The notes under the pieces were generated by a model that did not search any database, was not told the DNA's origin, and saw nothing but the letters and a program-made list of their open reading frames with translations. The position numbers and the translations under genes were made by a program. Shown here one piece after another: positions 11,457 through 23,259 of a DNA stretch of 64,000 nucleotides (its first letter is position 1; each line of letters opens with the position of its first letter). Source of the DNA: Branchiostoma floridae (taxonomy: Eukaryota > Chordata > Leptocardii > Amphioxiformes > Branchiostomatidae). Location: the NCBI RefSeq assembly GCF_000003815.2, contig NC_049993.1, forward strand, positions 2,692,119-2,756,118. Reading direction: 5' to 3'.

Positions 11457-11903
11457 TAACCATATCTGTCAGCCAGAGGGCGACCCCAGAAAAACACAAT
11501 AGTTACAGGCTTCTTCTGTGCTCCCTGGCTTAAGCTTGTTTACACAGCTAGCACAGAGCACAAAAGCAGCCTATAACGAGGGCTATCTACCACTCAAAAA
11601 TCATGACCTCAGCATGTCCAGAACACGAGATATAAAAAATTGAGTTTCCGCTGCAGTACCTTAGCAAGCAGCTAGGAGGCACATTATCGAACTTGACCTT
11701 GGTTTTCCTGACCCCTACCCACCTATCAAATATCATCAGGATCCATCCAAGGCTTCTCGAGTTATGCTGTTGACAGACACACACACACACACACACACAC
11801 AGACACACACACAAACACGCCCAAAACATAACCTTAGCCATTCTGGCAAAGGTAATTATTGTGTCTTTCTGGGGTCGCCCTGTAGCTGACAGATATGGTT
11901 AGA
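11457..11903. repeat. long hairpin unit 3, split by a nested insertion
   Basis: The left arm (11457-11577) and right arm (11856-11903) are those of the hairpin family. They are separated by 278 bp absent from the other copies, so the insertion is younger than the hairpin. Confidence 0.85.
11578..11855 (+). mobile_element. nested relative of the ~1-kb element (3' part)
   Basis: It carries 'catgacctcagcatgtccag', 'gctgcagtacc', 'caggatccatccaaggc', a (CA)n tract and a GCAAAGGTAA end. This is the same order of motifs as the 3' third of the 8233-9259 family. It interrupts the right arm of the hairpin at 11457-11903. TAA at both junctions may be a short target duplication. Confidence 0.7.
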
Positions 11904-12705
11904 CAATTCACAAAATTGTCCAGCCTAAGGCATACTTGTCGTATTGTTATGTGTATCCCTGTCCGTCTGTGTGATATTTCTCCTTTACTTCTTCATTTCC
12001 GCACGCAGGTCAGACCGAGATGTGTCTGAAACTATGGTGTAACCGCTAAATTAAATCCACCGCGAAAAGTCCCTTTTCCCGCTACCGTTTGTTCTCTTCG
12101 CAAATTAGGAAATGCATTTACAGTATCTAGGGCCAGTATCTTGTGTCCCTAGAAATGTGCTGTACAGCTGCTAAAACCTCAGTGTCAAACTGAACGAATT
12201 TACCATAAACTTCAGCAAAATCACAATGTCCAATTTTATGATACGCATGAGCAAAACCACATATTGATACTCTTTGACATGTTTTGCAGTTAGCACAGTC
12301 CGTGATTACTGTGTTTTTCTGGGTTCGTCCTATGGCTGATGAATATGAGAGTAATTAACAAATACCTCCATAAGTGTGGTATGCGAATGGACCTTTGTGT
12401 GTGGTAAGTAATTGCATGCCTATAAGGCAATAATTATCTGTAATTAACTTTATACAGTGTATCTTTTGTGCAAAGTCATACAGAGGGTTCCTTGCACGCA
12501 CAGTCTTGAAGTAGGAGTGAAGTCATTCAGTACACTAGTTTTATATAATTTCTGAAATCCACCAACGTATGAAGGACATTTATTTCCAGAATTTCCTAAC
12601 CAACATTCACAATTATAATAAAGGTGCAAGTGCGAGAAACAAACTCCGAACGTACAGACTACTCAAATCCACTTATAGTGAAGAACAGTATTTGAAATCA
12701 CAAAC

Positions 12706-13029
12706 ATGAGGCACAGAACTAAATTAAGAATCGGTTGTCACAAACTACGAATTGAATCGGGAAGACACAACCGCACTCCTCTACAACAAAGTCAATTTTG
12801 TACATCAAACATGGTAGAAGATGAAGTGCACGTCATTGTTGATTGTGCTATGTATGTCATTGATAGAAAGACTCTGTTTAGTTACATAGAAAGTAGATTC
12901 GCTCAATTTAGACACATGAGTAGCACTGACAAGTTTATATTCCTCATGCGTTTCGACAAACCAACCATAGCTAAACCCATACAGTCCTACATTTTCACGA
13001 TTACTAATTATAAGAAGCGAGATTCGTGG
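12706..13029 (+). pseudogene. LINE ORF2 C-terminal fragment
   Basis: The translation has LRIGCHKLRIESGRHNRTP, then a degraded zinc-finger-like block (FCTSNMVEDEVHVIVDC) and an R..LF..I end. This is the C-terminal signature seen in many LINE ORF2 proteins (RIxxHxLxIExGRHxRxP ... VEDExHxxxxC). A preceding frame (NKLRTYRLLKSTYSEEQYL at about 12645-12700) is the upstream part of the same protein, shifted by an indel with a stop at 12705-12707. The first Cys pair of the finger is already lost. It is a fossil, not a gene. Confidence 0.7.
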
Positions 13030-13034
13030 ATATA

Positions 13035-13134
13035 NNNNNNNNNNNNNNNNNNNNNNNNNNNNNNNNNNNNNNNNNNNNNNNNNNNNNNNNNNNNNNNNNN
13101 NNNNNNNNNNNNNNNNNNNNNNNNNNNNNNNNNN
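13035..13134. other. assembly gap (100 N) with duplicated flanks
   Basis: About 110 bp before the gap (12903-13014) reappear almost exactly after it (13135-13245). The two flanks are probably the same locus or two haplotypes placed in tandem. Confidence 0.95.
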
Positions 13135-13729
13135 CAATTTAGACACATGAGTAGCACTGACAAGTTTATATTCCTCATGCGTTTCGACAAACCAACCATA
13201 GCTAAACCCATACAGTCCTACATTTTCACGATTACTAATTTTTAGAAGCGAGAAGAAATCGAACTTCTGTGTTAGACTAGATCTGTGGTACGTTTATGTA
13301 TATACATATATGTGTTTTGTCTTGTTGTGACCTGTACTTAGCTCGGGTGGGGAAAAATGTACAATAAAGGTCTTCAATCATATATCCACTATAAAGTACT
13401 ACGTTTACTAATGTTTGGTTTGATTTCTTCTTTGAAGGCAGTGGACTGCCCAACGGTAAAAAGAGGGGTGGGGGGGCAGGAGGGTCAATTTGCGTACGTA
13501 GGTCTGAGATAGTAGAACTTTATCGCACAACATTTGTACATGGTACAATGTATGGCAACGACTTTAGCACAAGTATATTGTGGGTATAGAAGAAAGCCTA
13601 ACATGCTAAGATAACAATACATGGGCCCACATACTGTCAGAAAAAGTTTATTCCTGGCCTCAGCATTGCATGAGATAGTAGATATTCGATCCATTTTTCC
13701 TGTCGCTAAGATTGATGTCCTTACTTACA

Positions 13730-13866
13730 GATGCCCGCAGGAGACGCTAACTCCTACCGCTAACAGCCTACCGGACAACCTGAAGACCGGAGGTTTCAGT
13801 GGCACGAAAAGGCCAGAAGTAAACGTTAGGTTGATGAATAACAATCGTGAAAGCGCGGTTTTGTAA
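13730..13866 (+). CDS. probable terminal exon with 3' UTR, unidentified gene
   Basis: A clean acceptor (GTCCTTACTTACAG, ending 13729) opens a 44-residue frame in phase (A, then TGC...). It runs CPQETLTPTANSLPDNLK..., passes a basic GTKRPEVNVRLM segment and stops at TAA 13864-13866. A short 3' UTR carries AATAAA at 13950-13955, about 85 bp downstream, which is a normal distance. The hydrophilic Thr/Asn/Ser-rich sequence ending in SAVL would suit a cytoplasmic tail, but this is speculation. I do not know the family. Upstream exons would lie before 13730, possibly beyond the repeat-rich block. Confidence 0.5.
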
Positions 13867-14320
13867 TGATCCTCATGGACATTGTGTTGTATTTCTTCCG
13901 TTCATGTTGAGTGTTCGCTGTGGAATTTCGCTTATTTCGGTGGTTGTTCAATAAAACCTGATGTAAAAACATGTGGCTATGACAAGTGCCTTTGTTTTTA
14001 TTTACATTAGTGAACAGTCGAGATAGTCTACCTTAAAGTTTCTATATAAGGAGCCAAAAAGTTAGGAAAGCACCGCACTATGTTCATTCGTTTATTCAGA
14101 TCTCAATGAGACTTTACAAGTAAAATCTACTCTTCTTGGGGTCTATGATACCAAATACAGAAAATTAAAATAACATAAGTCAACAAGTATAGCATAAACA
14201 AAACAACAAAGTGAACGTTCTAACAGAAACCCGATTTTAAACCAAATCAGTCAAAGTAAAGGTAATCAGGAGGTATCAGAAGTAAAAACAATGTTACATG
14301 AATTAAATAACAGCAATAAA

Positions 14321-14465
14321 ACAACATCTTTTCTTGAATAACATAAATAACTAATATTGAATATGTTATGGACAACCCTGATCGTATTACTTCCATTATA
14401 CTGCCTCCTTAATGTCAACTCTCTCATGGATAAGAGCAGGTTAAATCTGTAAGATTATACATAGA
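14321..14465. repeat. partial third copy of the 11091-11217 segment
   Basis: It shares ACAACATCTTTTCTTGAATA and 'atgttatggacaaccctgat' with 11091-11217 and stops at a tetranucleotide tract. The flanking 13976-14320 holds nothing recognised. Confidence 0.8.
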
Positions 14466-14466
14466 T

Positions 14467-14524
14467 TACATACATACATACGTACATACATACATACATA
14501 CATACATACATACATACATACATA
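14467..14524. repeat. (CATA)n microsatellite
   Basis: About 14 tandem CATA units with one CGTA variant. Confidence 0.97.
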
Positions 14525-14771
14525 AATCAACGACTAGAGGTCGGGACCAGGCTAGTACATATTTCACTCCATGGAGCCCTATCTAACATAGCTTGCTCTA
14601 AGTTCTCAAAATGAATACCAGAGTCTCTAGTTAAAGTGTCCGTAAAAGTCAAACTTCTGCAATGTACCCGTCCATTTGGTTTTCATAGAAGAACAAAAAA
14701 ACTACCAAAAAAACTATTTCCGGTTTAGCTCGAAAAATTTCCCGCAAATTTTACCCTTCGTTTAGTCAGCT

Positions 14772-14775
<4 letters not shown>

Positions 14776-14826
<51 letters not shown>
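14776..14826. repeat. (TA)n microsatellite
   Basis: About 25 uninterrupted TA units. Confidence 0.98.
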
Positions 14827-14830
<4 letters not shown>

Positions 14831-14949
14831 GAAGAAATCCATAAATTGTTTTAAGTGTGGCATGAGTCAAAGATATGTTCTGTGCTCTGCGAAGTAACTT
14901 TGTGAAAGTCCCATCTATTCTGTTCTGCAGTTGGCAAGTAATAATAAGA

Positions 14950-15998
14950 CTAGAGTTCGGCGACCTCATACCTCCATGAAAATTTAGAGCTTTCGTAAAT
15001 TTCATGCAATTGACTAACACATTAACATTATTAATCACAAAGTGGTTTTGCAATTTTTACATAAATTATGCAAATAATTTCCTCATTACCATATTTGGTA
15101 TCTGCTTATATTCCACCTATCATAATTAACATGTGTTACATGTATTATCATAATTAACATGTGTTACATGTATTGAGGTCCAGTTGTTGAAAACAATGGA
15201 ACTAGACAATTTCCTCATTAATTATGCAAATTAAGTCCTCATTTGCATAACATGTATATCGTTATGAACATCCTTGCCTAAGCTACCTGCATGCCGAAAA
15301 TGCAGGCAATCCATCGTTCCTTTCTGCAGTAATCCTCTTTGGAGTGTCTTGACAAAAACACCCCTGCAGTTCCACAATTACATGTTAGGGGGCTGAAACT
15401 TGCCCCTCTTGTTTATGGCACTAAAAGCTATCTACTACCTAAATGTCAAGACCATAGCATGTCTGGAACAAGAGATGCATTGAAAAAACTGCTATGATAG
15501 AATTTTCTCATTAATTATGCAAATGTACGCCTATTTTGCATAATTAGTATCTTATCTTGTAAAACATTGTCTAAGGTACCTACATACCAAAAATGATGAA
15601 AATCCGTTGTTCCCTTCTTGAGTTATCCTCTTCAGAAGATTTTGACAAAAATGCCCCTGCTATCCTAAAACTAGACGCTAGGTGGCCCAAACTTATGTCA
15701 TTTCTTCCTGAGCACAAGAGCTATCTAATACTTAAAAATCGTAACCATAGCATGTTCAGAACACCGAAATAGCAAAATCGGAAGTTGCGCTGCAGTACCA
15801 AGGGGAGCCGCTAGGGGGCCCAAAATCTAATCATTTCTAGCTTTTGTCACACACAACCAACACACCAAGTATGAAACCAAGTGACCCTGCCGTTCTTGAG
15901 TTATCGTGTTTACACACAGACACACAGACACACACACAGACACACACACAGACAAACGCAGGGTAAAATATAACCTCCATGACATTTCATGGAGGTAA
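14950..15998. mobile_element. ~1-kb non-autonomous element, copy 2
   Basis: Colinear with copy 1 (8233-9259) with only scattered differences, so the two are recent or were duplicated together. It carries a private tandem duplication of about 28 bp ('tcataattaacatgtgttac') at 15119-15174. Confidence 0.88.
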
Positions 15999-16136
15999 CA
16001 AGCAGATTAAAGGCATTTATTTATTTATGTGTTTTGTCTATCTGTGTCCACAGGTAGCCCGCATGACTACAGACGGATTCACTGGCCAGAAAGAATCACA
16101 GTCGCGGATGAATTGGATTACCAATATATACCAATA

Positions 16137-17236
16137 ACTAGAGTTCGGCGACCTCATACCTCCATGAATATTTAGATCTTTTGTTAATTTCTTGCAAATG
16201 ACTTAACATTAACATGATTTATGCATGGTGTTGTTCATAATTGAATAACGTACAGTACACATGTCACAATTGAAATTCCCAATTCAGATCATTAATCATT
16301 AATTTGTTTTGCAATTTTTGCATAAATTATGCAAATAAGTTCCTCATTTGCATATTTCATGTGTGCATATGTTCCACTGATTATAATTAACAAGTGTTAC
16401 ATTTATCAAAGTCCAGTTATTGCAAAAATGGAATTATACAATTTCCTCATTAATTATGCAAATTAAGTCCTCATTTGCATAAAATGCATATCATTATGAA
16501 CATCTTTGCCCAACCTACCTGCATACCTAAAATCAAGTAACGTCCTTGCTAAAATGAAGGCAATCAATCGTTCCTTTCTGCAGTTATCCTCTTTGGATTG
16601 TATTGACAAAAAACGCACCTGCAGTTCCACAATTAAATGTTAGGGGACTGAAACTTGCCCCACTTTGTCATGAGGCTTAAAGCTGTCTACCACCCAAATG
16701 TCACGACCATATCATGTCCGGGACAAGAGATACATTGAAAAAACTGCTATGATAGAATATTCTCATTAATTATGCAAATGTACTACTATTTTGCAAAATT
16801 AGTATCCTATCTTGTACAACATTGTCTAAGGTACCTACATACCAAAAATCATGACAATCCGTTGTTCCCTTCTTGAGTTATCCTCGTCAGAAGTTTTTGA
16901 CAAAAATGCCCCTGCTATCCCAAAACTAGACGCTAGGGGGCCCAAACTTATGTCATTCCTTCCTGAGCACAAGAGCTATCTAATACTTAAAAATCGTGAC
17001 CATGGCATGTTCAGAATACCGAGATAGCAAAACCGGAAGTTGCGCTGCAGTACCAAGGGGAGCCGCTAGGGGGCCCAGAATCTAATCATTTCCAGCTTTC
17101 ACCGCACCCCACCAACACACTAAGTATGAAACCAATCCACCCAGCCGTTCTTGAGTTATCTTGTTTACACACAGACACACAGACACACAGACAAACGCAG
17201 GGTAAAATATAACCTCCATGACATTTCATGGAGGTA
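16137..17236. mobile_element. ~1-kb non-autonomous element, copy 3
   Basis: Same termini and motif order as copies 1 and 2 but clearly more diverged, with an extra AT-rich stretch near 16200-16300 and an insertion ('aagtaacgtccttgctaaaa') near 16535. It lies only 138 bp after copy 2. Confidence 0.88.
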
Positions 17237-18863
17237 AATATCAATTGCATCATCATGAAAGCAAAAAAAAAAGAGAAATCAATGAAATAGCAATATTCAG
17301 GCAAACTCACATAATACAAAACACACAGAATAAATGAAAACACTTATACAAATCATCACTTCCATCACACAGTAAGGCTAAGTAAAAGTAAGACCAGCAT
17401 CATGTGGTCACGGTCAGTCTGAGTTAAATGTCCACCGTGCCCAATGTAAGGAAAATCTCGTTTCTGCATCCTTTTTTATATTTGATATATTAAAAACGGT
17501 CTTGAAAACGACATCTAAAAGAATCAGTGTCAATTACAGGTCCAGGCATAACATTATTCAATATACGAAAGCCTATCAAAAACATCAGCAAGCAGCTGTG
17601 ACGTTTTGGTCTAAATTAACGTCCAGAAAGTTAAAATGAAATATCTTTAAAAAGCTGTAATATAGAGTTTCTTAGTGTGTACAAACTAACTCTAACCTTG
17701 TGGTTATTCCATGCCCCAAGATTAGAGTTCCTCTCTTCTGCATGTAAAGGCCCGTCCCGCAAAATGTAGCCTAAAACAAATTCCCTAGGGAATGGATGCG
17801 TGGAATTTTTAGAATTCCTGGCGAATCAATCGCAGTACTATACCAACGGCATTTTGACGCGGTGAATATATTTTCTACTTGTATATTTGAGAAATTGGTT
17901 CCGTTCGACTACCACACTAGGCTTGTTTGCCTGTTTTTGTCTTCTCCTTATCATTTGGATGGCCATAGGCAACATCTGGGCTTTTTCATGGTCCTTCTGA
18001 CACTTCGAGAATCAAACGCCATCTATTTTCCTAATCAAACCACAAAAGCTTTATGACTCCATTCTCTTCCTTTGGTACCGGTGTATCAGCACAACAATGA
18101 TTTGGAAAAAAACATGTTAATTGCACGACAAGGTTTTTGCTGGGTCATCCTGGCCTGGTAATTGCCCGGTTACACAGGTAGGCTCAGTTGAGTAGTCCAT
18201 CTATTATCTCCGCTTTACTGCAATCGTACAATAATTGCGGTGACCTGTTATTATAGAGGTATGTCCGATGTCTCTATATCATCTATAGTCCGCTGCACAC
18301 TCACAATAGCCGTCTATCCAGATTGCAGTTGTCACGCAAAGAAGATTCTTCTCCGAATTGGCGGTATTGTCACAACTTATCAAATATGCAAATAATCAGA
18401 TTGTCTTGATTGATGCAACTTTGTGTTCAGACCACAGATAACTTGATATGATGCAGAATATCCTTAATTCAAGACTCTCAAATCTCATGAGAAATGAGAA
18501 TAAGAATGTCTTTCCCTATAAGAAAATGTATAAGCAGAAGTATTTGACGAAAGTTTGACAGAGTTGTTACCAAGGTGACCTCTCTCTCTTTCTTTTTGAT
18601 CCAATCTTTATCACGCATCGCTGATTGGTCGAAAAAAGCTTCGAGTCACGATGGTTGAAGTAGCTAACAGACGCACACACCAAGAACAATACCTCCCACA
18701 CGGAGGTATAAGGATGAGAAATTCTGATACCTGAATGGAACTAAACACATAAAAAAATATGATCGCATTCGGCTTTTGCTGTTTCCACAAGGACAGTAGG
18801 ATGTGCTTAACATTACATGTATCAGGTGGCGCCCCTAAGCAAGGAACATTGCGAGTCTCTACA
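17237..18863. other. no gene seen
   Basis: A stretch at 17430-17485 (CCACCGTGCCCAATGTAAGG) resembles 63695-63740, so a dispersed repeat is present. No convincing exon or RNA gene was found. Confidence 0.4.
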
Positions 18864-18935
18864 TCAATCAGTCCATGTTGTGTTGGATGGCGATGAGTGG
18901 GACCACCACGCTCCATTGTATTCTTCAGGCACGCC
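18864..18935 (-). CDS. candidate short terminal exon
   Basis: On the minus strand an acceptor (AATTAATTTGCAG ending 18936) leads into 23 codons and TGA. The peptide starts GVPEEYNGAWWSHSSP and contains an NTTW sequon. Tryptophan-rich, non-repetitive composition and an immediate phase-0 frame make it worth recording, but it is short and unsupported by homology. It cannot be joined directly to the exon at 20243-20342, because the phases differ. Confidence 0.25.
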   Translation of the reverse strand, partial: GVPEEYNGAWWSHSSPSNTTWTD

Positions 18936-19929
18936 CTGCAAATTAATTATCCCCTGTGGCTATGAATAAATAGGCTCTCACAGGTGATCTTAAAGAACAC
19001 AGTACCCATGCGCGGATCCGGGGGGAGGCGCGCAGGGCCCTTCAGGGCCCTTCAGCTGGCAAAAAAAAAAATGGCAAGATAAACCATGGCTACTAGAGGT
19101 CTTCGGAAGTTACGCCAAGAATATTGACAACGTTATAAAACTAATTCGCTTATTTGAAAGGGGATTTTCTGGTAATTATTTAGAGAAACTTGCAGTTTGC
19201 AATTACTAGTGGGTCTTTCGAGTCACGTAAACTTACGGTAAAGGCCCGAGGCGCGGCCGCATCAATTTCTCTCCAAGAAACTGGTGGGTCGCTGTAAGCC
19301 AAAATCGGCGCTCAAAAATATAGAAAGACCGTGGAAACTTTGTAAGATCTCCAGAAAATCAGCGGAAGTTAGTTATTTTGGATGAACTGATGATTTCTAT
19401 CGTCCGTAATCGGCTTAGAGAGACGCAACCCGCCTTGGGAAAATCGGCGTCGTGCGCCGACACCCCCCTCCCCACTCCAGTTCTGATCAGTCGCCGCGGT
19501 GACCGTGCTGACGTTTTTGTTGTCATTTCCCCCCGATTTATATAATAATCGTCATCAATTGCCACCGCAGAAGCAAAAAGAGTCCGAAATATATGCATTT
19601 TCAAATGCGTAAGACACTTTCAAAATCGTCTCCGGCAAGCCACTCAGATCCCACGAGATTTCTATGCGATTTTATAGGAGCGCGAGCCGCTTCGCGGAGA
19701 AAGGCAAATCGGCAGCCAGGTACAAATAATTTTGCGATATTGTTTGTGAAGCGTGGCGTCATTTATGAATATTAAGAAGGAGGAACTAGCCTTCGTTAGG
19801 TTTGTCCTCAGTGGTAGTTACTAAAAATAGTAAAAGATGTCCCTGAAGTGAACTAGACAGCCACAGACATGACAAAAAGTTAGTGTTAGTTTGCTTCTCA
19901 AATTTGCTCAGATATGGCTCTAAAATGCA
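18936..19929. other. no gene seen; GC-richer stretch 19230-19720
   Basis: CpG-containing sequence with no defendable frame. A short duplicated 'gggcccttcag' lies at 19035-19058. A TATAAAAT on the minus strand (about 19670-19678) was noted, but nothing else supports a promoter. Confidence 0.35.
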
Positions 19930-20085
19930 NNNNNNNNNNNNNNNNNNNNNNNNNNNNNNNNNNNNNNNNNNNNNNNNNNNNNNNNNNNNNNNNNNNNNNN
20001 NNNNNNNNNNNNNNNNNNNNNNNNNNNNNNNNNNNNNNNNNNNNNNNNNNNNNNNNNNNNNNNNNNNNNNNNNNNNNNNNNNNNN
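19930..20085. other. assembly gap (156 N)
   Basis: Run of N. It lies just downstream, on the minus strand, of the candidate first exon at 20243-20342, so further exons of that gene may be missing here. Confidence 1.
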
Positions 20086-20242
20086 ATCGTTCTATAAGGG
20101 GAGCAAATGCATGCAGGGGTTTCCCCAGTCTTTAGAAAAAACGGAAACTGCAAGTCACTTCATCGCAACCACATGTCTGAAAATTGGTACTCGTCTGAGT
20201 TGTAAGCTCGTCTGGAACTCGTTTGGATTATTAACAAATCAC

Positions 20243-20342
20243 CGGCACCCAGATAGAACATACACCGGTCACCGAACTTCAGAAATCGCCCGTCCTCCGG
20301 TAGAGAAGCCGGGGTGGAATACTTCACCTCGGGGGCAGACAT
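20243..20342 (-). CDS. candidate first coding exon, unidentified protein
   Basis: The minus-strand ATG at 20342 sits in AAAATGT context. The reading frame gives MSAPEVKYSTPASLPEDG followed by RFLKFGDRCMFYLGA. After 33 codons plus one base a donor-like GCCG|GTGATT occurs at 20243/20242. Beyond it the frame stays open to 20160 but the composition changes. A short acidic/proline N-terminus leading into a compact KFGDRCMFYLG block looks like the start of a cytosolic protein. The family is not recognised. The following exon may lie in or past the gap at 19930-20085. Confidence 0.4.
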
Positions 20343-23086
20343 TTTAACGAAGGGTTTGTCGTAATAGATAAAAGTAACCCCCAGGAAAGTTGTTGTTGTC
20401 GTTGTGAAAATTTACCCAGAGCCTGACTTCTTGTAACGTAACAAAGGCATGGGACGGTCAACTGAATTGGGGCATAACGCACTTTACTACTAGTAGCAGC
20501 GCTACAAAGTATACTTACTTTAAATGATCTTGTGAGGCACTGTTTGACGTATAAGATAGTGTTCACAAACTGTAAGTGTAAATTCTATGTACGTTAAATG
20601 TTAGATTAGATGTTTCATTTTGTTCGTGGTAATGCAACTTGAAAAAGATGCTGCCCCAACCCCGGCCTGTTTTAGTTGGACTCTTCCTTCACGCTACACT
20701 TGGTTAAGAACCTGAAAGTGCACAGTGTCGAATATCAGTCTTCTTTTGTATCTAAATGACGGTAGCAAACGTGATAAGTGAATCCTTTAAGGAAAAAGTT
20801 ATCGCATTGGGCCAAACGGATTCGATTGCATGGAAGACATCAGAACGTGCATCAATTTTTGCCATTTTAAACAAAGTGCAAAAATTCACATCAAATAAGC
20901 ATCTACTATACACCTACCCATCACATAAAAATCAACACCACAGCATGCAAGTCCAGGTGCAAAGATATAACACAAAACGTGCTGCTGCAGTACCAAGGTT
21001 AACCAACAGGGGGCCCCAAGTCGCGACCTGCACTATCACCATCCCCACACCTACCCACCTACCGAAATCATTGCAAACCTTCCAGCAGTTCTTGTTATAT
21101 ACCCCACATAACTTCCAGAGTGAAAACTGTATTGCAACGATACCTCCATTTTCTTGGAGGGAACTATACTGTGAATAGTTGCAAAATGAAAAAAAAATGC
21201 AATAGATGGCCAAAAATATCGGAAAATGTATACTTATGTAAGAAAAAATGCATAACGTACTGGTTTTGTAAACATTCGTACGTTGAACATTTTATGTTCT
21301 GCGTGTTCTGCCATTTGTTCCATCTTCCCAACCACTTGGCTCATAGTGAAGGCAACCTGTTTTTGCCCAACTGATCTTTCCGTCGCCAAAAATCCAAACT
21401 TTCCCATTGAGGCTTTATGAACAATGCCACCTAGCGATATGTGCGAAATTGCAGATCCCATCGCTTACAACCGAACGCAGATCCTGTGACGTCATCAGCA
21501 AGGGTAAATCACATGATATAACATTCATTACTTTGGCGAGCTTAGCTATCGTTACCAGCTGTGTATGAAAGTCCCACCAACCACCTTCCCCTGGCTTTGA
21601 ACAGGAAAATGAGCGTATCAGACGGTCAATAATGGTTGCTAGGAGACCAAATTGTGAGGGGAAAGATCGTTTGGGCCGCACAAGCTGTTTTACATCAGTC
21701 TTCAATAGACAGCACATTCTGGATTGGAATATTAGTACATGTATATATGTACTTAGGCTCCACTGATTCGGTTATATGGATGTCATTTCTGGGCATCCCA
21801 AAACTGATGCGAACATGCGAAAGAAAGTTGACATCATAATGAAATCTAACTGACGCCTGAACACACATAACATCGTATACTCTATGAGGTCTAACTTCAC
21901 CGAGGGAAGAAGAAATCATTTAAAGACTTTTTTTCAGCCTTCTGATTTAAGTAATAACCCTTTCTAAGGGGACTATAGTTGCCCCGTGTGTGGCATATCT
22001 AATTTCGGTCGGAGAGGTAAAGGGCAATGACGTCGACCCTAATTGACGCAGGCGCAGAAGGCCCAAAACGAGTCCATACAGTATTTTAGCCTATTTTCGA
22101 CTTTTAGCAGGAAAATGTTCGAAACATTTCATATGGTGAGACAGTGTAGGGTGCAGACGTTCAGATTAGGCAAAAAAACAAGGTTTTGGTTGATTTTTTT
22201 TAGCCTGACCTGACCCCTTATTTGAAGTGGTCAGTCCCTAACTTGAGGTCACGTGATGACAAGATGGCGGCAAACACGAAAAATTTGGGACCTTCCACTG
22301 GCCAGAAAGTTTAGATATTAGACTTTTGGACACTTGAGATAGCGGGCTGCTGTTTGGGGTGAGTTCTTATGACCTGGAATGTTCACGGATGAGATTATGA
22401 CACCCTGAACTTGCTAACTTTTACATTATGGCCTATGCAGATTTCTATTAGTGGTAACTGCTCTAAAAAGACCTTTACCCCCTGTCTGTACTTTGCATGT
22501 GGCACTGCTAAAAGAAGTTACTAACTTGAGTGCGGTACTACATAGTCCTCGTCTGTCCCAAAGCATTTAGAAAATTCGACTGTAGTCTGAGCTTAGATTG
22601 TACTATATGCTAACAACTGTATTGTGTTCATTCACTGAGTATAAAAATAGATGACAACAAAGGTCATGTAAGCCCAAACTTTACGTCTTTCTTTTTTTTC
22701 TACATAAAGCCATGTTGATTTGAAGCCACTGTGGATCTGCTTGGAGATTGCCTTCATTTTATGTGGAATTTAAGTGGTCATGATGGTCAAATGAGCAAAC
22801 ACATAGAGCATGGTACATTATAGATAAATAATAGTTTTGTTACTTATGGCCTAGGTAAACGACGATTGTCTAAATGATACTAGTATTTTTATATCAACTG
22901 CTAAACATGTTTCTAAAACGCTTAATGTCTATCTATATGGCCCTATATCTGTATACCATAAAAAGTTCGAAAATACCAGTTTCCTCAGGACACCCCTGTA
23001 ACTAAAATGGAATGTTCTGGGGACTGCTTGATCGCAGATTGAACCAAGCTGTTGATATAGCCAAGAACCACAGGCCGCTGAGGATT
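20343..23086. other. no gene seen; dispersed-element fragments
   Basis: 20930-21170 carries CTGCTGCAGTACCAAGG, 'cagggggcccc' and a terminal 'cctccattttcttggaggga', a relative of the ~1-kb element family. 21765-21835 resembles 24150-24210 ('ccccaaaactgatgcgagcg' there). No exon could be supported. Confidence 0.4.
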
Positions 23087-23259
23087 TAGTAGAAGCCAGT
23101 TATTGCACAACGGATTACCGCACACTTTTGTTAACTTCACGGAATCCCCGAATCCCAAACCGGTGCGGTCCAGCAAGATAACTTCGCATTATTGCACCAT
23201 CCGGATAACAGCACGAAATTCACTGGCAAATAGGCTGTGCAATTAAGCGGCTTCAACTG
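23087..23259. mobile_element. MITE with GAAGCC...GGCTTC ends, copy 1
   Basis: The left end AGTAGAAGCCAGTTATTGCA and right end TGCAATTAAGCGGCTTCAAC form an imperfect TIR. The same ~170-bp family, better preserved and with TA duplications, is at 36058-36226. It is probably a Tc1/mariner or pogo-type derivative. Confidence 0.75.

Larger units (their letters stand above)
11091..12390. repeat. segmental duplication, copy B (with 5' extension)
   Basis: 11218-12390 is colinear with copy A. The additional 11091-11217 matches 14321-14465 closely (both start ACAACATCTTTTCTTGAATA). The duplicated family therefore has at least three members here, truncated at different points. Confidence 0.85.
12565..13380 (+). 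mobile_element. LINE 3' tail fragment (second family)
   Basis: Coding traces from about 12630 are followed by a 3' UTR containing 'gaacttctgtgttagactag' and an AATAAA at 13363-13368. The same 3' UTR motif occurs in reverse at 61745-61812, so it is a dispersed family. The copy is interrupted by the gap at 13035-13134. The sequence after the gap (13135-13245) repeats that before it. Confidence 0.7.

Noticed and set aside
12903-13245. 179-codon frame across the gap
   Set aside because: It runs through 100 N and joins two copies of the same LINE tail.
18611-18916. 101-codon minus-strand frame with CNVKHILLS, LINE-tail-like
   Set aside because: Similarity to a LINE C-terminus is too weak, and the overlapping splice-supported exon at 18864-18935 is in another frame.
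20756-21178. 140-codon plus-strand frame
   Set aside because: It overlaps a dispersed-element fragment (GCAGTACC block) on non-coding sequence and has no domain.
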